Shown here: positions 33,591-42,893 of the stretch, piece after piece
How positions within the stretch are numbered: the first letter of the stretch is position 1
Layout: each line of letters begins with the position of its first letter
Assembly: GCA_050874705.1 (NCBI GenBank)
Contig: JBNMLE010000005.1
Location: forward strand, 1-43,686
Source of the DNA: Fiminaster sp050874705
GTDB lineage: Bacteria > Bacillota_I > Bacilli_A > RFN20 > CAG-826
Direction of reading: 5' to 3'
Length of the DNA stretch: 43,686 nucleotides
Notes under the pieces: model-generated
Seen by the model: the letters and a program-made list of their open reading frames with translations, nothing else
What the model was told of the DNA's origin: nothing
Database searches by the model: none
Program-made: the position numbers and the translations under genes

Positions 33591-34943
33591 ATGAAGAAAA
33601 TTGGTTTGTTACTTTTAATTAATTTGTTATTAACAAGCTGTGCTACAAATAGCGCCGTTAAAGTAAATGCAGCCAAAAGTTCATCATTAACAACATCAAT
33701 TAATTTGAACGCTGTTAGTGAAGACAAAATTCGAAATTATTATTCATCATTAAATGATTTAGCTAACAGTGAACGACAAGGGACTAATCTTTTAAAAAAT
33801 CTCAAGCCTATATTAAGAGAAAATTTTGAATATTATTCTTATGACAATGTTTGGAAAATATATGAAATAACAGACCGCGATTGGTCATTATCCCCAGCAA
33901 ATTCCACATCTTTTGGAAAATATGATTCAACAGCAAATTATATTTATGATTATGAATATGGCAGTTCAAGCAATAAAAAGAATAATCCTTATATTCATTG
34001 TTATTATAGAGATCAAACGAGTGACGACGCGAAAATTAAAGCATGGGACGATCATAGCGCTAAAGGAATTAATCGTGAACACATTTGGCCACAATCTCAA
34101 GGATTCAAATTCGGAGGTAATGGTGCAGAAGGACCAGCGGGTACGGATTTACACCATCTTGTTGCCGCTGATGGTTATGTTAATCAATCTTTACACAATA
34201 ATTATTCCTATGGTTTTGTTAAAGATGTTTCAAAGGTAGGTAATAGAGAATCTACAAAGAACAATAAATTTGGTACTGCTAAAACATCATCTACGAGCGA
34301 TTTAGCTCATGAAGTTTTTGAACCACAAGACCAAGACAAAGGTGATATAGCACGAGCCTGTTTTTATATGGCTGCAATGTATAATAATTTTGCAAAATCT
34401 AGTGGAACTATATCTGACTTTGATCCAAATTTAGAATTAGTTTTTTATGTTGTCCCTGGTAAAGACTCTGTTCATAGTAGCGATAACGTGACTGCAGTTT
34501 ATGGAAATATAAAAGATTTGCTTGAATGGAATAAATTAGATCCAGTTGATGAATATGAAATGCACAGAAATGATTTGATATATAACAATTATCAGCATAA
34601 TAGAAATCCGTTCATTGATTTTCCTCAATGGGCCGATTACATCTATGGTGCTGAAAAAGATGAAAAATTTGCTTCACCTTTAACTGATGAAATATGTAAA
34701 AGTGCTGAATATATTGCCCCAACAGATGATAATTCATTTGATTTTAGTTCTATTCCTTTATATGTTTATATTTTAGCTGGAATCGTTGTTCTTGTTTTGA
34801 TAATAGTATTTATTATTATTTTTTCTAAAGCATCAAAATCAAAGAAGAAAAAAATGATTAAAAAAATAAAAAAGGCAACAAAACAAAATGAATCAGAGAA
34901 AAAGAAGCCGAAAAGAGCAAGAAAAACAAATAATTGGATGTAA
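33591..34943 (+). CDS. Surface endonuclease I-family lipoprotein with C-terminal membrane anchor
   Basis: A lipoprotein signal peptide ends at LLTSC (Cys17), so the mature protein would be lipid-anchored outside the cell. The middle (about 45-330) is an endonuclease I domain with the beta-beta-alpha-metal core NREHIWPQSQGF (His and flanking metal-site residues) and TDLHHLVAADG, like B. subtilis Bsn and E. coli EndA. A membrane segment at about 385-408 is followed by a strongly basic Lys-rich tail (410-450) that should be cytoplasmic. It probably digests external nucleic acid for nutrition. The double anchor is unusual for this family. The gene is monocistronic in appearance: terminator before, tRNA-Ala after. 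Confidence 0.9.
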   Translation: MKKIGLLLLINLLLTSCATNSAVKVNAAKSSSLTTSINLNAVSEDKIRNYYSSLNDLANSERQGTNLLKNLKPILRENFEYYSYDNVWKIYEITDRDWSLSPANSTSFGKYDSTANYIYDYEYGSSSNKKNNPYIHCYYRDQTSDDAKIKAWDDHSAKGINREHIWPQSQGFKFGGNGAEGPAGTDLHHLVAADGYVNQSLHNNYSYGFVKDVSKVGNRESTKNNKFGTAKTSSTSDLAHEVFEPQDQDKGDIARACFYMAAMYNNFAKSSGTISDFDPNLELVFYVVPGKDSVHSSDNVTAVYGNIKDLLEWNKLDPVDEYEMHRNDLIYNNYQHNRNPFIDFPQWADYIYGAEKDEKFASPLTDEICKSAEYIAPTDDNSFDFSSIPLYVYILAGIVVLVLIIVFIIIFSKASKSKKKKMIKKIKKATKQNESEKKKPKRARKTNNWM

Positions 34944-34949
34944 AAAATC

Positions 34950-34977
34950 TTGAATATTGTTAGAAGTGTAGTATCAT
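34950..34977 (+). promoter_or_regulatory. Candidate promoter of tRNA-Ala
   Basis: TTGAAT (34950-34955), 16 bases, TATCAT (34972-34977) predicts a start near 34984, seven bases before the tRNA. The match is moderate. Confidence 0.4.
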
Positions 34978-34990
34978 TAATTATTGCGTT

Positions 34991-35066
34991 GGGCCTGTAG
35001 CTCACCTGGGAGAGCGCCTCCATGGCATGGAGGAGGTAGCCGGTTCGATCCCGGTCAGGTCCACCA
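34991..35066 (+). tRNA. tRNA-Ala (anticodon GGC), CCA encoded
   Basis: Acceptor GGGCCTG/CAGGTCC (one G-T pair), D stem GCTC/GAGC, anticodon stem CCTCC/GGAGG with loop ATGGCAT giving GGC, T stem GCCGG/CCGGT with loop TTCGATC, discriminator A and CCA at 35064-35066. The acceptor carries the G3-T70 identity pair of tRNA-Ala. Confidence 0.96.
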
Positions 35067-35100
35067 TTACGAGATATTGTTCTTGTAATTAGGTATGTAG

Positions 35101-35125
35101 TGAACCAGTGAGGTTCATTTTTTTA
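35101..35125 (+). terminator. Terminator after tRNA-Ala
   Basis: TGAACC (35101-35106) pairs with GGTTCA (35112-35117), followed by eight T residues. A second hairpin just upstream pairs bases 35066-35073 with 35082-35089. Confidence 0.8.
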
Positions 35126-35172
35126 TTATTTAAATATTTGTCTATAAACTTTAATATTTATTTAAAGTTTGA

Positions 35173-35180
35173 TATATTAT
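35173..35180 (+). promoter_or_regulatory. Candidate -10 of small membrane protein/MscS/ABC operon
   Basis: Overlapping TATATT (35173-35178) and TATTAT (35175-35180) end five to seven bases before the ATG at 35186, without a Shine-Dalgarno. This again predicts a leaderless start just after a terminator. Confidence 0.5.
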
Positions 35181-35185
35181 GTGTG

Positions 35186-35722
35186 ATGGAAACTTATGAA
35201 TTTAATTATTTTGATGTGAATAATTCGCCAGTTGAATCTTTAGATGTTGATAATGGTGCATTAAGTGATGAATTAGTAGTGGATGAATTTAATAAAAATT
35301 CGTTCGAAAATGAATTTGCAAAAAGCAAAAGAGCAAATTTGCTCTTAAATAAAGGATTAGTATTATCTTCATTAACTATAAGTGTTGTTGCAGGTGGAGC
35401 TTTTTTATCAAACGCATTTGTTAAAAGCGAACCTTTGATTAATAACTTCGATAATTGTTTATCATTAAGTAATAATGTTTTATCTTATAATTTTGATTTA
35501 ACTATAAAAGATTATGATCTTCTTTTTCGAGTCGAAGAAAACAAAAATATAATTCATGAGATTTGTTTTGAAAAAAGTGGCGTTTATAACGGAGAATTTG
35601 TCTTAGAATTAAATAAAGATTACGAACTAAACTTTTATAGCACAAACAAAGTTGATTATTTGAAAATCATTGAACAGTATTCAAAGTTGATACATGTGGA
35701 GGGAATAGATAATGGAAAATAA
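35186..35722 (+). CDS. Single-pass membrane protein of unknown function
   Basis: I do not recognise the family. From the ATG at 35186 (178 residues) there is an acidic, Asn-rich N-terminal region of about 45 residues, a Lys/Arg patch (KSKRANLLLNK), one membrane segment at about 54-76 and a C-terminal domain of about 100 residues whose alternating pattern (VLSYNFDLTIKDYDLLFRV, GEFVLELNKDYELNFY) suggests a small beta-sandwich. Positive-inside would put the C-terminal domain outside. An open frame extends to 35108, but the added residues would overlap the promoter. It overlaps the MscS-type gene by 11 bases, so both are likely made together; a partner role is only inferred. Confidence 0.7.
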   Translation: METYEFNYFDVNNSPVESLDVDNGALSDELVVDEFNKNSFENEFAKSKRANLLLNKGLVLSSLTISVVAGGAFLSNAFVKSEPLINNFDNCLSLSNNVLSYNFDLTIKDYDLLFRVEENKNIIHEICFEKSGVYNGEFVLELNKDYELNFYSTNKVDYLKIIEQYSKLIHVEGIDNGK

Positions 35723-36863
35723 AGAAACAAAAAATGTAGAGAAAAAAGAAACGTGGTGGTCAAGAAAAACTAAATGGCAAAAAGTATCATTTATACTTTC
35801 GATAGCGGTTTTTGTTGTCTCTATCGGTTTCCTAATTACTTTATTATTTGCTCGAGAAATATATGGTGATGAATTTGCTAATAAAATTTATGGAAGCCCT
35901 GATATTCCAAATGGATTTGAAATTATTAAAAATTCCTTCATGAATGCTGGGGAAAAAATAATAGCAACAATTGTTATTTTAGTAATAACTTTTGCGGTTT
36001 ATTTTATTTTAAATTTTGTTATTAAATTATTTTCAACTAGTTCAAAACGCGCTAAAACAACAACATCGCTTATTCGTTCACTTATTAAATATGTTGCGAT
36101 ATTAGTAGCAATAGCTTTCATTTTATCAACCTGGGGAGTCGATGTTACAGGTATTGTTGCATCGATTGGAGTATTAACTCTTGTTATTGGTCTTGGATGT
36201 CAATCATTGATCAATGATATTGTTTCAGGCTTATTTATTGTTTTTGATGATTATTTTTCTGTTGGTGATTTAGTTATTATTGATGGATTTAGAGGTTATG
36301 TAGAGGAAATTGGCTTAAGAGCAGTTCGTCTTAATGATAAAGTCGGCAATGTCAAGTCAATTAATAATAGTTCCATTACAACATGCGTTAATTTATCTCG
36401 TTCTTTAAACACCATATCAGTCACGATGGATGCTTCTTATAATGAAGATGTTGAAAGATGCGAAGCAGTTTTTGCGCGAGAACTTCCGAAAATTAAAGAA
36501 AGAATGCCTCAAATTGTTGATGGTCCATATTATAAAGGAATAGCAAATTTCGATGATGGTGGTATTTCATTTATGTTTGTCATTCAAACAAAAGCCGAAT
36601 ATCGTTTTCAAGCAAATAGAGACTTTAATCGTGAAATATATCAAATGTTTGTAAAAAATAATATTATTGTTCCTTATAAACAAATCACTGTTAATAGTCC
36701 TGATCCAATTAATAGACCTAAGGCAACAACTGATGATATTAAATTATCTAATCAGTTATTAAAAGCTAATCGTTCCAAACAAGGACCAAAAAAGAAACAA
36801 AAATTATCTCAAAAAATTGCTAGTGCATATCAAGAAACAATTGATGAAGCAAAAGATATCTAA
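35712..36863 (+). CDS. MscS-family small-conductance mechanosensitive channel
   Basis: Membrane channel expected to release solutes on osmotic downshock. A Lys-rich N-terminus precedes a first membrane segment (about 25-47), a second (about 80-105), a third (about 117-135) and the Gly/Ala-patterned pore helix (about 140-175; GIVASIGVLTLVIGLGCQSL). The beta domain follows with FDDYFSVGDLVIIDGFRGYV, the MscS signature. The C-terminal end is Lys-rich. At 383 residues it is longer than E. coli MscS (286) and lies in the YkuT/MscS-like range. It overlaps the preceding small membrane protein by 11 bases and is followed after five bases by an ABC exporter pair. Confidence 0.92.
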   Translation: MENKETKNVEKKETWWSRKTKWQKVSFILSIAVFVVSIGFLITLLFAREIYGDEFANKIYGSPDIPNGFEIIKNSFMNAGEKIIATIVILVITFAVYFILNFVIKLFSTSSKRAKTTTSLIRSLIKYVAILVAIAFILSTWGVDVTGIVASIGVLTLVIGLGCQSLINDIVSGLFIVFDDYFSVGDLVIIDGFRGYVEEIGLRAVRLNDKVGNVKSINNSSITTCVNLSRSLNTISVTMDASYNEDVERCEAVFARELPKIKERMPQIVDGPYYKGIANFDDGGISFMFVIQTKAEYRFQANRDFNREIYQMFVKNNIIVPYKQITVNSPDPINRPKATTDDIKLSNQLLKANRSKQGPKKKQKLSQKIASAYQETIDEAKDI

Positions 36864-36868
36864 TATTT

Positions 36869-38698
36869 ATGATTAAAAAGACATTTTATTCATATAAAAA
36901 TAATATTTTAGCTTTTGTCATTGGACCAATGCTTAAAATGGTTGAAGCTGTTTTTGATTTGCTTATTCCATTATTTATGAAGTCCATAATTGACTTGTCA
37001 AAATATGGAGAAGCAAACGCTATTCCAAACCCTTTAAGTGCTGAATTAGCTAAATTCATAAGATCTTTTGGAACATGGGTTTACGCTAATCAATCGCTTA
37101 ATGATGCGATAATTGGTTTTGTAATAATTATTTCAATGGGAATTATTGGATTCTTAATTACAATGATAACGCAATATATAGCGGCATCTACTGCTATGAA
37201 AGTTGGAACAGAAGTTAGAGAAAATTTATACAATAAAATTCTATCTTTTTCAAAGAAAGAAAGAGAAAAAATTGGTTCAAACAAACTTCTAACCATACTT
37301 AATGCTGATACATATCAAGTTCAGCAAGGTGTCTTGATTTTTATTAGATTGATCGTAAGAGCGCCTTTTATCATATTAGGCGCTTTAGCAATATCGTTAA
37401 TCTTAAATTGGCAGATCGGACTTATTTTCCTTTCAATAATTCCTGTTATTTTGTTCATTGTTTTCTTTATTATGAGTAAATCTTCAAAAGAATATTTGGG
37501 AATTCAAAACCAACTTGATAATTTATCTAATAATACAAGTGATGTAGTTGAAGGCGCTAAAGTGATAAGAGCTTTTAACAAGCAAGAATTCGAAAACAGT
37601 AAATATAAAACCCAAACTGAAAAATATAAAAAAGCAGCGATACATGTTAATAAATTAAATTCGTTAATTAATCCATTAACATTCGCAATTATTTCTATAG
37701 CAACAATTCTTGTTGTCCTTATTGGTGGAAAACCAATTGTTAATGATGCTTCAAATGTAAGTGTAGAATTTGCATCAACAATCATTACCGAAGTAGCATA
37801 TTTGGCACAAATATTTGTAACACTTGTTCAGCTTACAAATGTTGTTCTTGTTTTGACAAAAGCTAATGTTTCAAGAAAAAGAGTTGATGAAATTTTATCT
37901 ACAGAGCCTAATATTAAAGATATAGATAATCCTATAACAAAAACTATAAAAGATGGTGAAGAATTATTGTCATTTAACAATGTGTCATTGTGTTATGAAA
38001 ATGATGGTAATAACGCAATCAGCAATATTAATTTTTCACTTTTAAAGGGACAATCTCTTGGAATAATTGGCGGAACTGGTAGTGGCAAATCAACAATCAT
38101 AAATCTTATTGAAAGATTCGTTGATCCTAGTAGTGGCTATATTAACTATAAAGGTGAAAACTTAAAGACTTATTCTCTATCATCTTTAAGAAAAGAAATA
38201 GGATATGTTCCTCAAAAATCCACATTATTTAAAGGAACTATTCGTTCAAATATTTTGATGGGTGATTCTTTTAAAAATGATGATGATATAGTAAACGCTT
38301 TAAAAAACGCCATGGCATATGATTTCGTTTTTAAATATGCAGACAATATCGAACACGAAGTAGAAGAAGAAGGAAAGAATTTTTCTGGTGGTCAAAGACA
38401 AAGATTATGCATAGCAAGAGCGTTAATTAAGCAACCAGAATTGCTAATTCTTGATGATTCAACATCCGCTCTTGATTTATTGACTGATAAGCAAGTTCGT
38501 GAAAATATCTCCGCAAATTTCAAAGGAATTACGAAAGTTATAGTTTCACAAAGAGTCTCAACAATCATGAATTCAGATTTAATTATTGTTCTTGAAGGCG
38601 GAAAACTTGCTGGTGTTGGTAAACATGAGGATTTACTAGAAAATTGCCATATTTATAAAGAAACATACGAGTCACAAATTAAAAAGGAGGCTGAATAA
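36869..38698 (+). CDS. ABC exporter half-transporter, degenerate-site subunit
   Basis: Membrane domain with six hydrophobic segments (about 1-330) fused to a nucleotide-binding domain (about 355-609). Walker A is GGTGSGKST, the signature FSGGQRQRL is canonical, but Walker B reads LLILDDSTSALD with Asp in place of the catalytic Glu, and the switch His is replaced by Gln (VSQRVST). These changes mark the degenerate half of heterodimeric exporters such as BmrC/BmrD or TM287/288. It ends one base before the partner gene, with AAGGAGG for it. Substrate unknown; multidrug or lipid export is the usual role. Confidence 0.92.
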   Translation: MIKKTFYSYKNNILAFVIGPMLKMVEAVFDLLIPLFMKSIIDLSKYGEANAIPNPLSAELAKFIRSFGTWVYANQSLNDAIIGFVIIISMGIIGFLITMITQYIAASTAMKVGTEVRENLYNKILSFSKKEREKIGSNKLLTILNADTYQVQQGVLIFIRLIVRAPFIILGALAISLILNWQIGLIFLSIIPVILFIVFFIMSKSSKEYLGIQNQLDNLSNNTSDVVEGAKVIRAFNKQEFENSKYKTQTEKYKKAAIHVNKLNSLINPLTFAIISIATILVVLIGGKPIVNDASNVSVEFASTIITEVAYLAQIFVTLVQLTNVVLVLTKANVSRKRVDEILSTEPNIKDIDNPITKTIKDGEELLSFNNVSLCYENDGNNAISNINFSLLKGQSLGIIGGTGSGKSTIINLIERFVDPSSGYINYKGENLKTYSLSSLRKEIGYVPQKSTLFKGTIRSNILMGDSFKNDDDIVNALKNAMAYDFVFKYADNIEHEVEEEGKNFSGGQRQRLCIARALIKQPELLILDDSTSALDLLTDKQVRENISANFKGITKVIVSQRVSTIMNSDLIIVLEGGKLAGVGKHEDLLENCHIYKETYESQIKKEAE

Positions 38699-38699
38699 A

Positions 38700-40436
38700 A
38701 TGGATTATAAAAAGCGCTTCTTTTCATATTTAAAACCGGAAGTCTTTAGAATTGTTTTGATATTTATTTTTGTTTTGATTTTTGTAATTGCACAGCTAGG
38801 TCAACCATTTCTTATTGGTAAAGCTCTTGATGCCGCACTTGAAAAAGACGGAACACTATTTGGTATATATATTGGTGTTTGTGCAGCTATTTCCTTTTTG
38901 GGTGTTTTTGCTGGATATTTTTTCGAATATTTAGTTGGAAAAATTACACAAAATACAATTAAAAAGATGCGTGATGATGTATTTGAAAAAATTAATAATA
39001 TTTCAATAAACGATATGTATCACAACACGCGTGGAAATTTAATTCAACTTGAAATTGGTGATATAGAAAATATTGCCAATGGAATGTTTTCTGTATTGAA
39101 ATCATTGATCGAAGGACTATTAATGATTGCTGCTACAATTGCAATAATGTTTTATGTAAATTGGATATTAGCCCTTGGTGTTATTGTCCTTTCTCCTTTA
39201 AGCGTGTTAATGTCTAATTTTGTAGCAAAATTTTCTCATAAATATTTTAAAAAACAGTCTGAATTACAATCTAACTTAAATTCAATATCAATAGAAAACA
39301 TTGCAAACTGCGATTTGGTTCAATCGCTCAATTATCAAAATGAATCAAAAAGCATATTTAAAAGCAAAGATGAAGAATTGAAAAAACATGGTGTTGTTGC
39401 TTTATTTTCAGCTTCATGGATTAATCCTTCAACGAGATTAGTTAACAACATTATTTATGCGATTATTGGTGTTGCTGGAATTGTTATGTTCACTATGTCT
39501 AATAATGAGACTCTTATTACATTAGGAGCCACTATGACAATAGGTAAAGTTGCATCTTTTTTAAGTTATACAAATCAATACACAAAACCATTTAATGAAA
39601 TAAGTGGTGTTATTAGCGAATACGAAATGGCGGTATTCTCTTTTAAGAGGCTTAATGATTTTCTTAACAAACAAAATGACATCGACGATGGAACAAAAGA
39701 AATTCACAACATTGAAAGAATTGAATTCAAAAATATGTGTTTTTCATACACGCCAAATACTAAGTTAATTGAAAACTTCAATCAAACAATATTAAAAGGC
39801 CAAAGAGTTGCTATTGTTGGACCAACAGGAGCTGGAAAAACGACATTAATAAATATTTTAATGAATTTTTATTCTCCGACTGGTGGCGATATTTTGTTTA
39901 ATGGCGTTTCACAAAAAGAAATATCTAAAAATTCGTTAAGAAATAACTTTGGTATGGTGCTTCAAGAAACATGGATTTTTTCTGGAACCATTATGGACAA
40001 TGTAAGATATGCTAAACCAGATGCGACAGACGAAGAAGTTATTGAAGCTTGCAAACAAGCTCATGCTGATACATTTATAAATACTCTTCCTAAAGGTTAT
40101 AACACATTTGTTACAAGCAAAGAAGGTCTTAGCGATGGTGAACGACAAATGATTTCTATTGCTAGAGTTATGCTTTTAAAAAGCGATATTGTTATTCTTG
40201 ACGAAGCCACTTCAAATGTTGATACTCGAAGTGAAAAACTTATAACTGATGCATTTGATAAAATGATGGAAAATAAAACCTCTATTGTTATAGCGCATAG
40301 ACTTTCAACAATAAGAAACGCTGATATTATTTTGGTATTAAAAGATGGTCATATAATTGAACAAGGTAGCCATGACTACTTAATGAATATGCACGGCTTT
40401 TATTATTCAATGTATTCTTCTCAATTTAAGAATTAA
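38700..40436 (+). CDS. ABC exporter half-transporter, catalytic-site subunit
   Basis: Six-segment membrane domain (about 1-320) fused to a nucleotide-binding domain. Walker A is GPTGAGKTT, Walker B VILDEATSNVD with the catalytic Glu, and the switch is IAHRLST, all intact; the signature is LSDGERQ instead of LSGGQ. Paired with the preceding subunit this gives one consensus ATP site (this Walker A/B with the partner's LSGGQ-type signature) and one degenerate site, the classic asymmetric exporter. At 578 residues it is normal. It ends the operon; a bidirectional terminator follows. Confidence 0.93.
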   Translation: MDYKKRFFSYLKPEVFRIVLIFIFVLIFVIAQLGQPFLIGKALDAALEKDGTLFGIYIGVCAAISFLGVFAGYFFEYLVGKITQNTIKKMRDDVFEKINNISINDMYHNTRGNLIQLEIGDIENIANGMFSVLKSLIEGLLMIAATIAIMFYVNWILALGVIVLSPLSVLMSNFVAKFSHKYFKKQSELQSNLNSISIENIANCDLVQSLNYQNESKSIFKSKDEELKKHGVVALFSASWINPSTRLVNNIIYAIIGVAGIVMFTMSNNETLITLGATMTIGKVASFLSYTNQYTKPFNEISGVISEYEMAVFSFKRLNDFLNKQNDIDDGTKEIHNIERIEFKNMCFSYTPNTKLIENFNQTILKGQRVAIVGPTGAGKTTLINILMNFYSPTGGDILFNGVSQKEISKNSLRNNFGMVLQETWIFSGTIMDNVRYAKPDATDEEVIEACKQAHADTFINTLPKGYNTFVTSKEGLSDGERQMISIARVMLLKSDIVILDEATSNVDTRSEKLITDAFDKMMENKTSIVIAHRLSTIRNADIILVLKDGHIIEQGSHDYLMNMHGFYYSMYSSQFKN

Positions 40437-40440
40437 TCTA

Positions 40441-40468
40441 AAAAAACGTGGGATTTACCACGTTTTTA
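40441..40468. terminator. Bidirectional terminator between ABC operon and GDPD gene
   Basis: CGTGG (40447-40451) pairs CCACG (40458-40462) over a six-base loop, flanked by A6 on the left and T5 on the right, so it can end transcription from both converging genes. Confidence 0.9.
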
Positions 40469-40474
40469 TTTGGA

Positions 40475-41305
40475 CTAGCAATATTTTGGATCACATTCTA
40501 TGTAATCAGTTGTAATTATTTCAACGCCTCTTTCAATAAGATTTGGAATTGCTTTTTCATCGTTACATGTCCAAGCGGTTACTTTTAAATTTGCTTCTTT
40601 AACTTTTTTAATTTGTTCATCAGTCAATATGTCCCATTGATGATCAATATGCATCTTATCTTCTATTGCTTCATCAATAGCGCTGTCAGATTGCGTTAAG
40701 CGATATATTTCATATTTATAGTCATTTAGTCTTGCAAATTTTTGCATTCTTTGAAGAATAAGTCTTCCAAATGAAATAAACATGACATTGTTGATATCAC
40801 CATATTCTTGTTTGATTAAGTCAATAATAAATTCAATTCTATTTTCAGCAGGAGTTGTTTTAAATTCGATGACTGGAATTTTGCCATATTGAGCGCAAAT
40901 TTGTAAATATTCATTAAATGTGCAAACGCGAACTTCTTTATCGCCTTTTATAGATAAGTCAACTTCCATTATTTCATCAATGGTACATTCATCAATGTTT
41001 TTATTCATGCCTTTAATTTTATTGTCATGATTACAAACAACCCAATTATCTTTTGTAAAATAAATATCTGTTTCAATTCCAATAAAATTTCTTTTTCCTG
41101 CTTCAATGAAAGAACCCGCTGTGTTTTCTACCTCACTAATCGCATATCCACGATGTGCAATTGTAGGAACATCAACTGAATAAAGATGTTCGATGCTTTC
41201 AGTAGTGGTTGTGCTAGATGAAGAATTAGATTCACCAGTAGTTGGGTTAGAATTACATGATGCTAAAAGTAAAGCTGATAATAATAAAATAAATCTCTTT
41301 TTCAT
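40475..41305 (-). CDS. Glycerophosphodiester phosphodiesterase lipoprotein
   Basis: Hydrolyses glycerophosphodiesters to glycerol-3-phosphate and an alcohol. A lipoprotein signal peptide ends at LLASC (Cys16), then a Ser/Thr-rich linker (about 20-38), then the GDPD barrel: AHRGY (catalytic His), ENTAGSFIEAG, GIETDIYFTKD (metal ligands) and CNHD (second catalytic His). At 276 residues it is complete. GAGG upstream on the minus strand sets the start. Likely role is scavenging host or self lipid headgroups outside the cell. The 105 bases upstream (41306-41410) hold only its probable promoter region. Confidence 0.93.
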   Translation of the reverse strand: MKKRFILLLSALLLASCNSNPTTGESNSSSSTTTTESIEHLYSVDVPTIAHRGYAISEVENTAGSFIEAGKRNFIGIETDIYFTKDNWVVCNHDNKIKGMNKNIDECTIDEIMEVDLSIKGDKEVRVCTFNEYLQICAQYGKIPVIEFKTTPAENRIEFIIDLIKQEYGDINNVMFISFGRLILQRMQKFARLNDYKYEIYRLTQSDSAIDEAIEDKMHIDHQWDILTDEQIKKVKEANLKVTAWTCNDEKAIPNLIERGVEIITTDYIECDPKYC

Positions 41306-41410
41306 ATTTTTACCTCGATATCATTTTATAAACAAAATGTTTTATGTCGACAAAATGATTGTTTTTTGATTAAAGAAAAATATTTAATTGTTAGTTGCTC
41401 AAAAAAATGA

Positions 41411-42439
41411 TTATTTGATAATAAAATCAACAGCCTTTTTAATTAAATTATAATCAACCATATTGTTATATATTGTGCGGTTAAGGGTTGATTTAATAAA
41501 TTCTTTTTTCTGCTCAGCATCCATCTTTTGTTTTTTAACTTCTTCTTTTATAAATGCATTAAATGAATCGTAATATTGTTTACCGTAATCTGTATAATAA
41601 ACAGTTCCGTGGCCTTTATTTTTAAGTTTGATGAAAAGAAAGCGAGGATCTTTTTTAAATTCATTAAAATATAAATCATATCCAGCGGAAATAGGCACAG
41701 TTTTATCATCTTCGCTATGAATGATTACAATTCTTGCTTTTGATTTTTTAAATGATTCAATTGCACTCACATTAGCGTCTCTTCCAAAAAGAAATTCTTC
41801 ATATGTATCAACATAAGGCATAAAAACATCTGCCTGTTCACCAGCATATTTATTGCCATTAGCTTTGAAAATTCCTGTTGCTTTATTAAACCCTGAAAAA
41901 GCAATTAATCCTTTGATTCTAGAATGATTTCCGATAGCGGTGCTTGAAGAAAATCCTCCCCATGAATGTCCCGCCGCATAAAGTGGGAAATCCTTGTAAA
42001 TCTCCAGTGATTCAATATATTTCATTGCGTTATTAGCATCGATATATCCTTGTGTAAAGCCGCGCATTTTATTTCCTTCGCTTTCATCATTTGCAGTTGC
42101 ATCATATGCAAAAACATAGAAACCAAATGTTGTAAAGCAGTGTATTAAATCTAAATATGTATGTTCGCCTCCGCCTCCATAGCCATGAGAGAAAATAAGG
42201 AACTTATCAGGACTAATGTTTTTATTTTTATAAATATATCCTACGAGTGTATTTTTTACTGATTTAAATGTATGTTTTTCTTTTACTAAATCTGGGAAAT
42301 CGATATCAGAAAAAGATAATGGTTCATATTGATATATATGATGGTTAAACATATTTCTATAAACTTCCTCTGTAACCACAAAAGGAGTTGTTTTCTTTAT
42401 AAAATTTAATGCTTTTGACCAAAAACCAGACTTATCCAT
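41411..42439 (-). CDS. Alpha/beta-hydrolase fold protein
   Basis: Serine hydrolase of 342 residues. The oxyanion-side HGYGGGG lies at about 90-97, the nucleophile elbow is GHSWGG, the acid is probably in HSEDDKTVP and the catalytic His in NKGHGTVYY. No signal peptide is evident, so it should be cytoplasmic or peripheral; substrate unknown (esterase/lipase/dipeptidyl-peptidase-like fold). It overlaps the phosphatase gene by eight bases, so the two are co-translated. The Phe/Asn-rich N-terminal 80 residues contain no motif I recognise. Confidence 0.85.
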   Translation of the reverse strand: MDKSGFWSKALNFIKKTTPFVVTEEVYRNMFNHHIYQYEPLSFSDIDFPDLVKEKHTFKSVKNTLVGYIYKNKNISPDKFLIFSHGYGGGGEHTYLDLIHCFTTFGFYVFAYDATANDESEGNKMRGFTQGYIDANNAMKYIESLEIYKDFPLYAAGHSWGGFSSSTAIGNHSRIKGLIAFSGFNKATGIFKANGNKYAGEQADVFMPYVDTYEEFLFGRDANVSAIESFKKSKARIVIIHSEDDKTVPISAGYDLYFNEFKKDPRFLFIKLKNKGHGTVYYTDYGKQYYDSFNAFIKEEVKKQKMDAEQKKEFIKSTLNRTIYNNMVDYNLIKKAVDFIIK

Positions 42440-42887
42440 TTATTAAAACCTCTTCAATTATTGTTTCAATACATTCATATAATTCATTAAACACTAAATC
42501 AAAATTGTCAGTGTACCAAGGATCTTCTATATAGGAGATATCATTATTTAAATAGCAAATTATTTTGTATTTTTCCTTATTTGATTCATCTATGAATAAT
42601 AGGTTTCTTAAATTATTTTGATCCATATAATAGATAAAATCAGATGAATCAAGTTCCTGTTTGCTAACTTTTCGAGCAAAATGTGATGAGAAAGGGATAT
42701 TATGTTTTCTTAATTGAGTTTTCATTGGAGGATATAAATCATTTCCAAATTCTTCGCTAGATGTGCCACGAGAAAAAACAAAATATTTATCATTTAAATT
42801 ATATTTATTGAGCAAAAATTTACATATATATTCAGCAGCAGCACTTCGACAAATGTTTCCGTGACAAATAAATAATATTTTTTTCAT
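42432..42887 (-). CDS. Low-molecular-weight protein tyrosine phosphatase family
   Basis: The P-loop CHGNICRS (Cys8 to Arg14) sits at the N-terminus and the catalytic Asp is in EDPWYTDNFD near the C-terminus, the standard layout of low-molecular-weight phosphatases (151 residues). The usual P after CRS is Ala. A TTG at 42890 could also start it; I prefer the ATG at 42887, which has a -10-like TAGAAT ending six bases upstream and no Shine-Dalgarno. It is upstream of, and overlaps by eight bases, the alpha/beta hydrolase. Target protein unknown. Confidence 0.9.
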   Translation of the reverse strand: MKKILFICHGNICRSAAAEYICKFLLNKYNLNDKYFVFSRGTSSEEFGNDLYPPMKTQLRKHNIPFSSHFARKVSKQELDSSDFIYYMDQNNLRNLLFIDESNKEKYKIICYLNNDISYIEDPWYTDNFDLVFNELYECIETIIEEVLING

Positions 42888-42893
42888 CAATAT

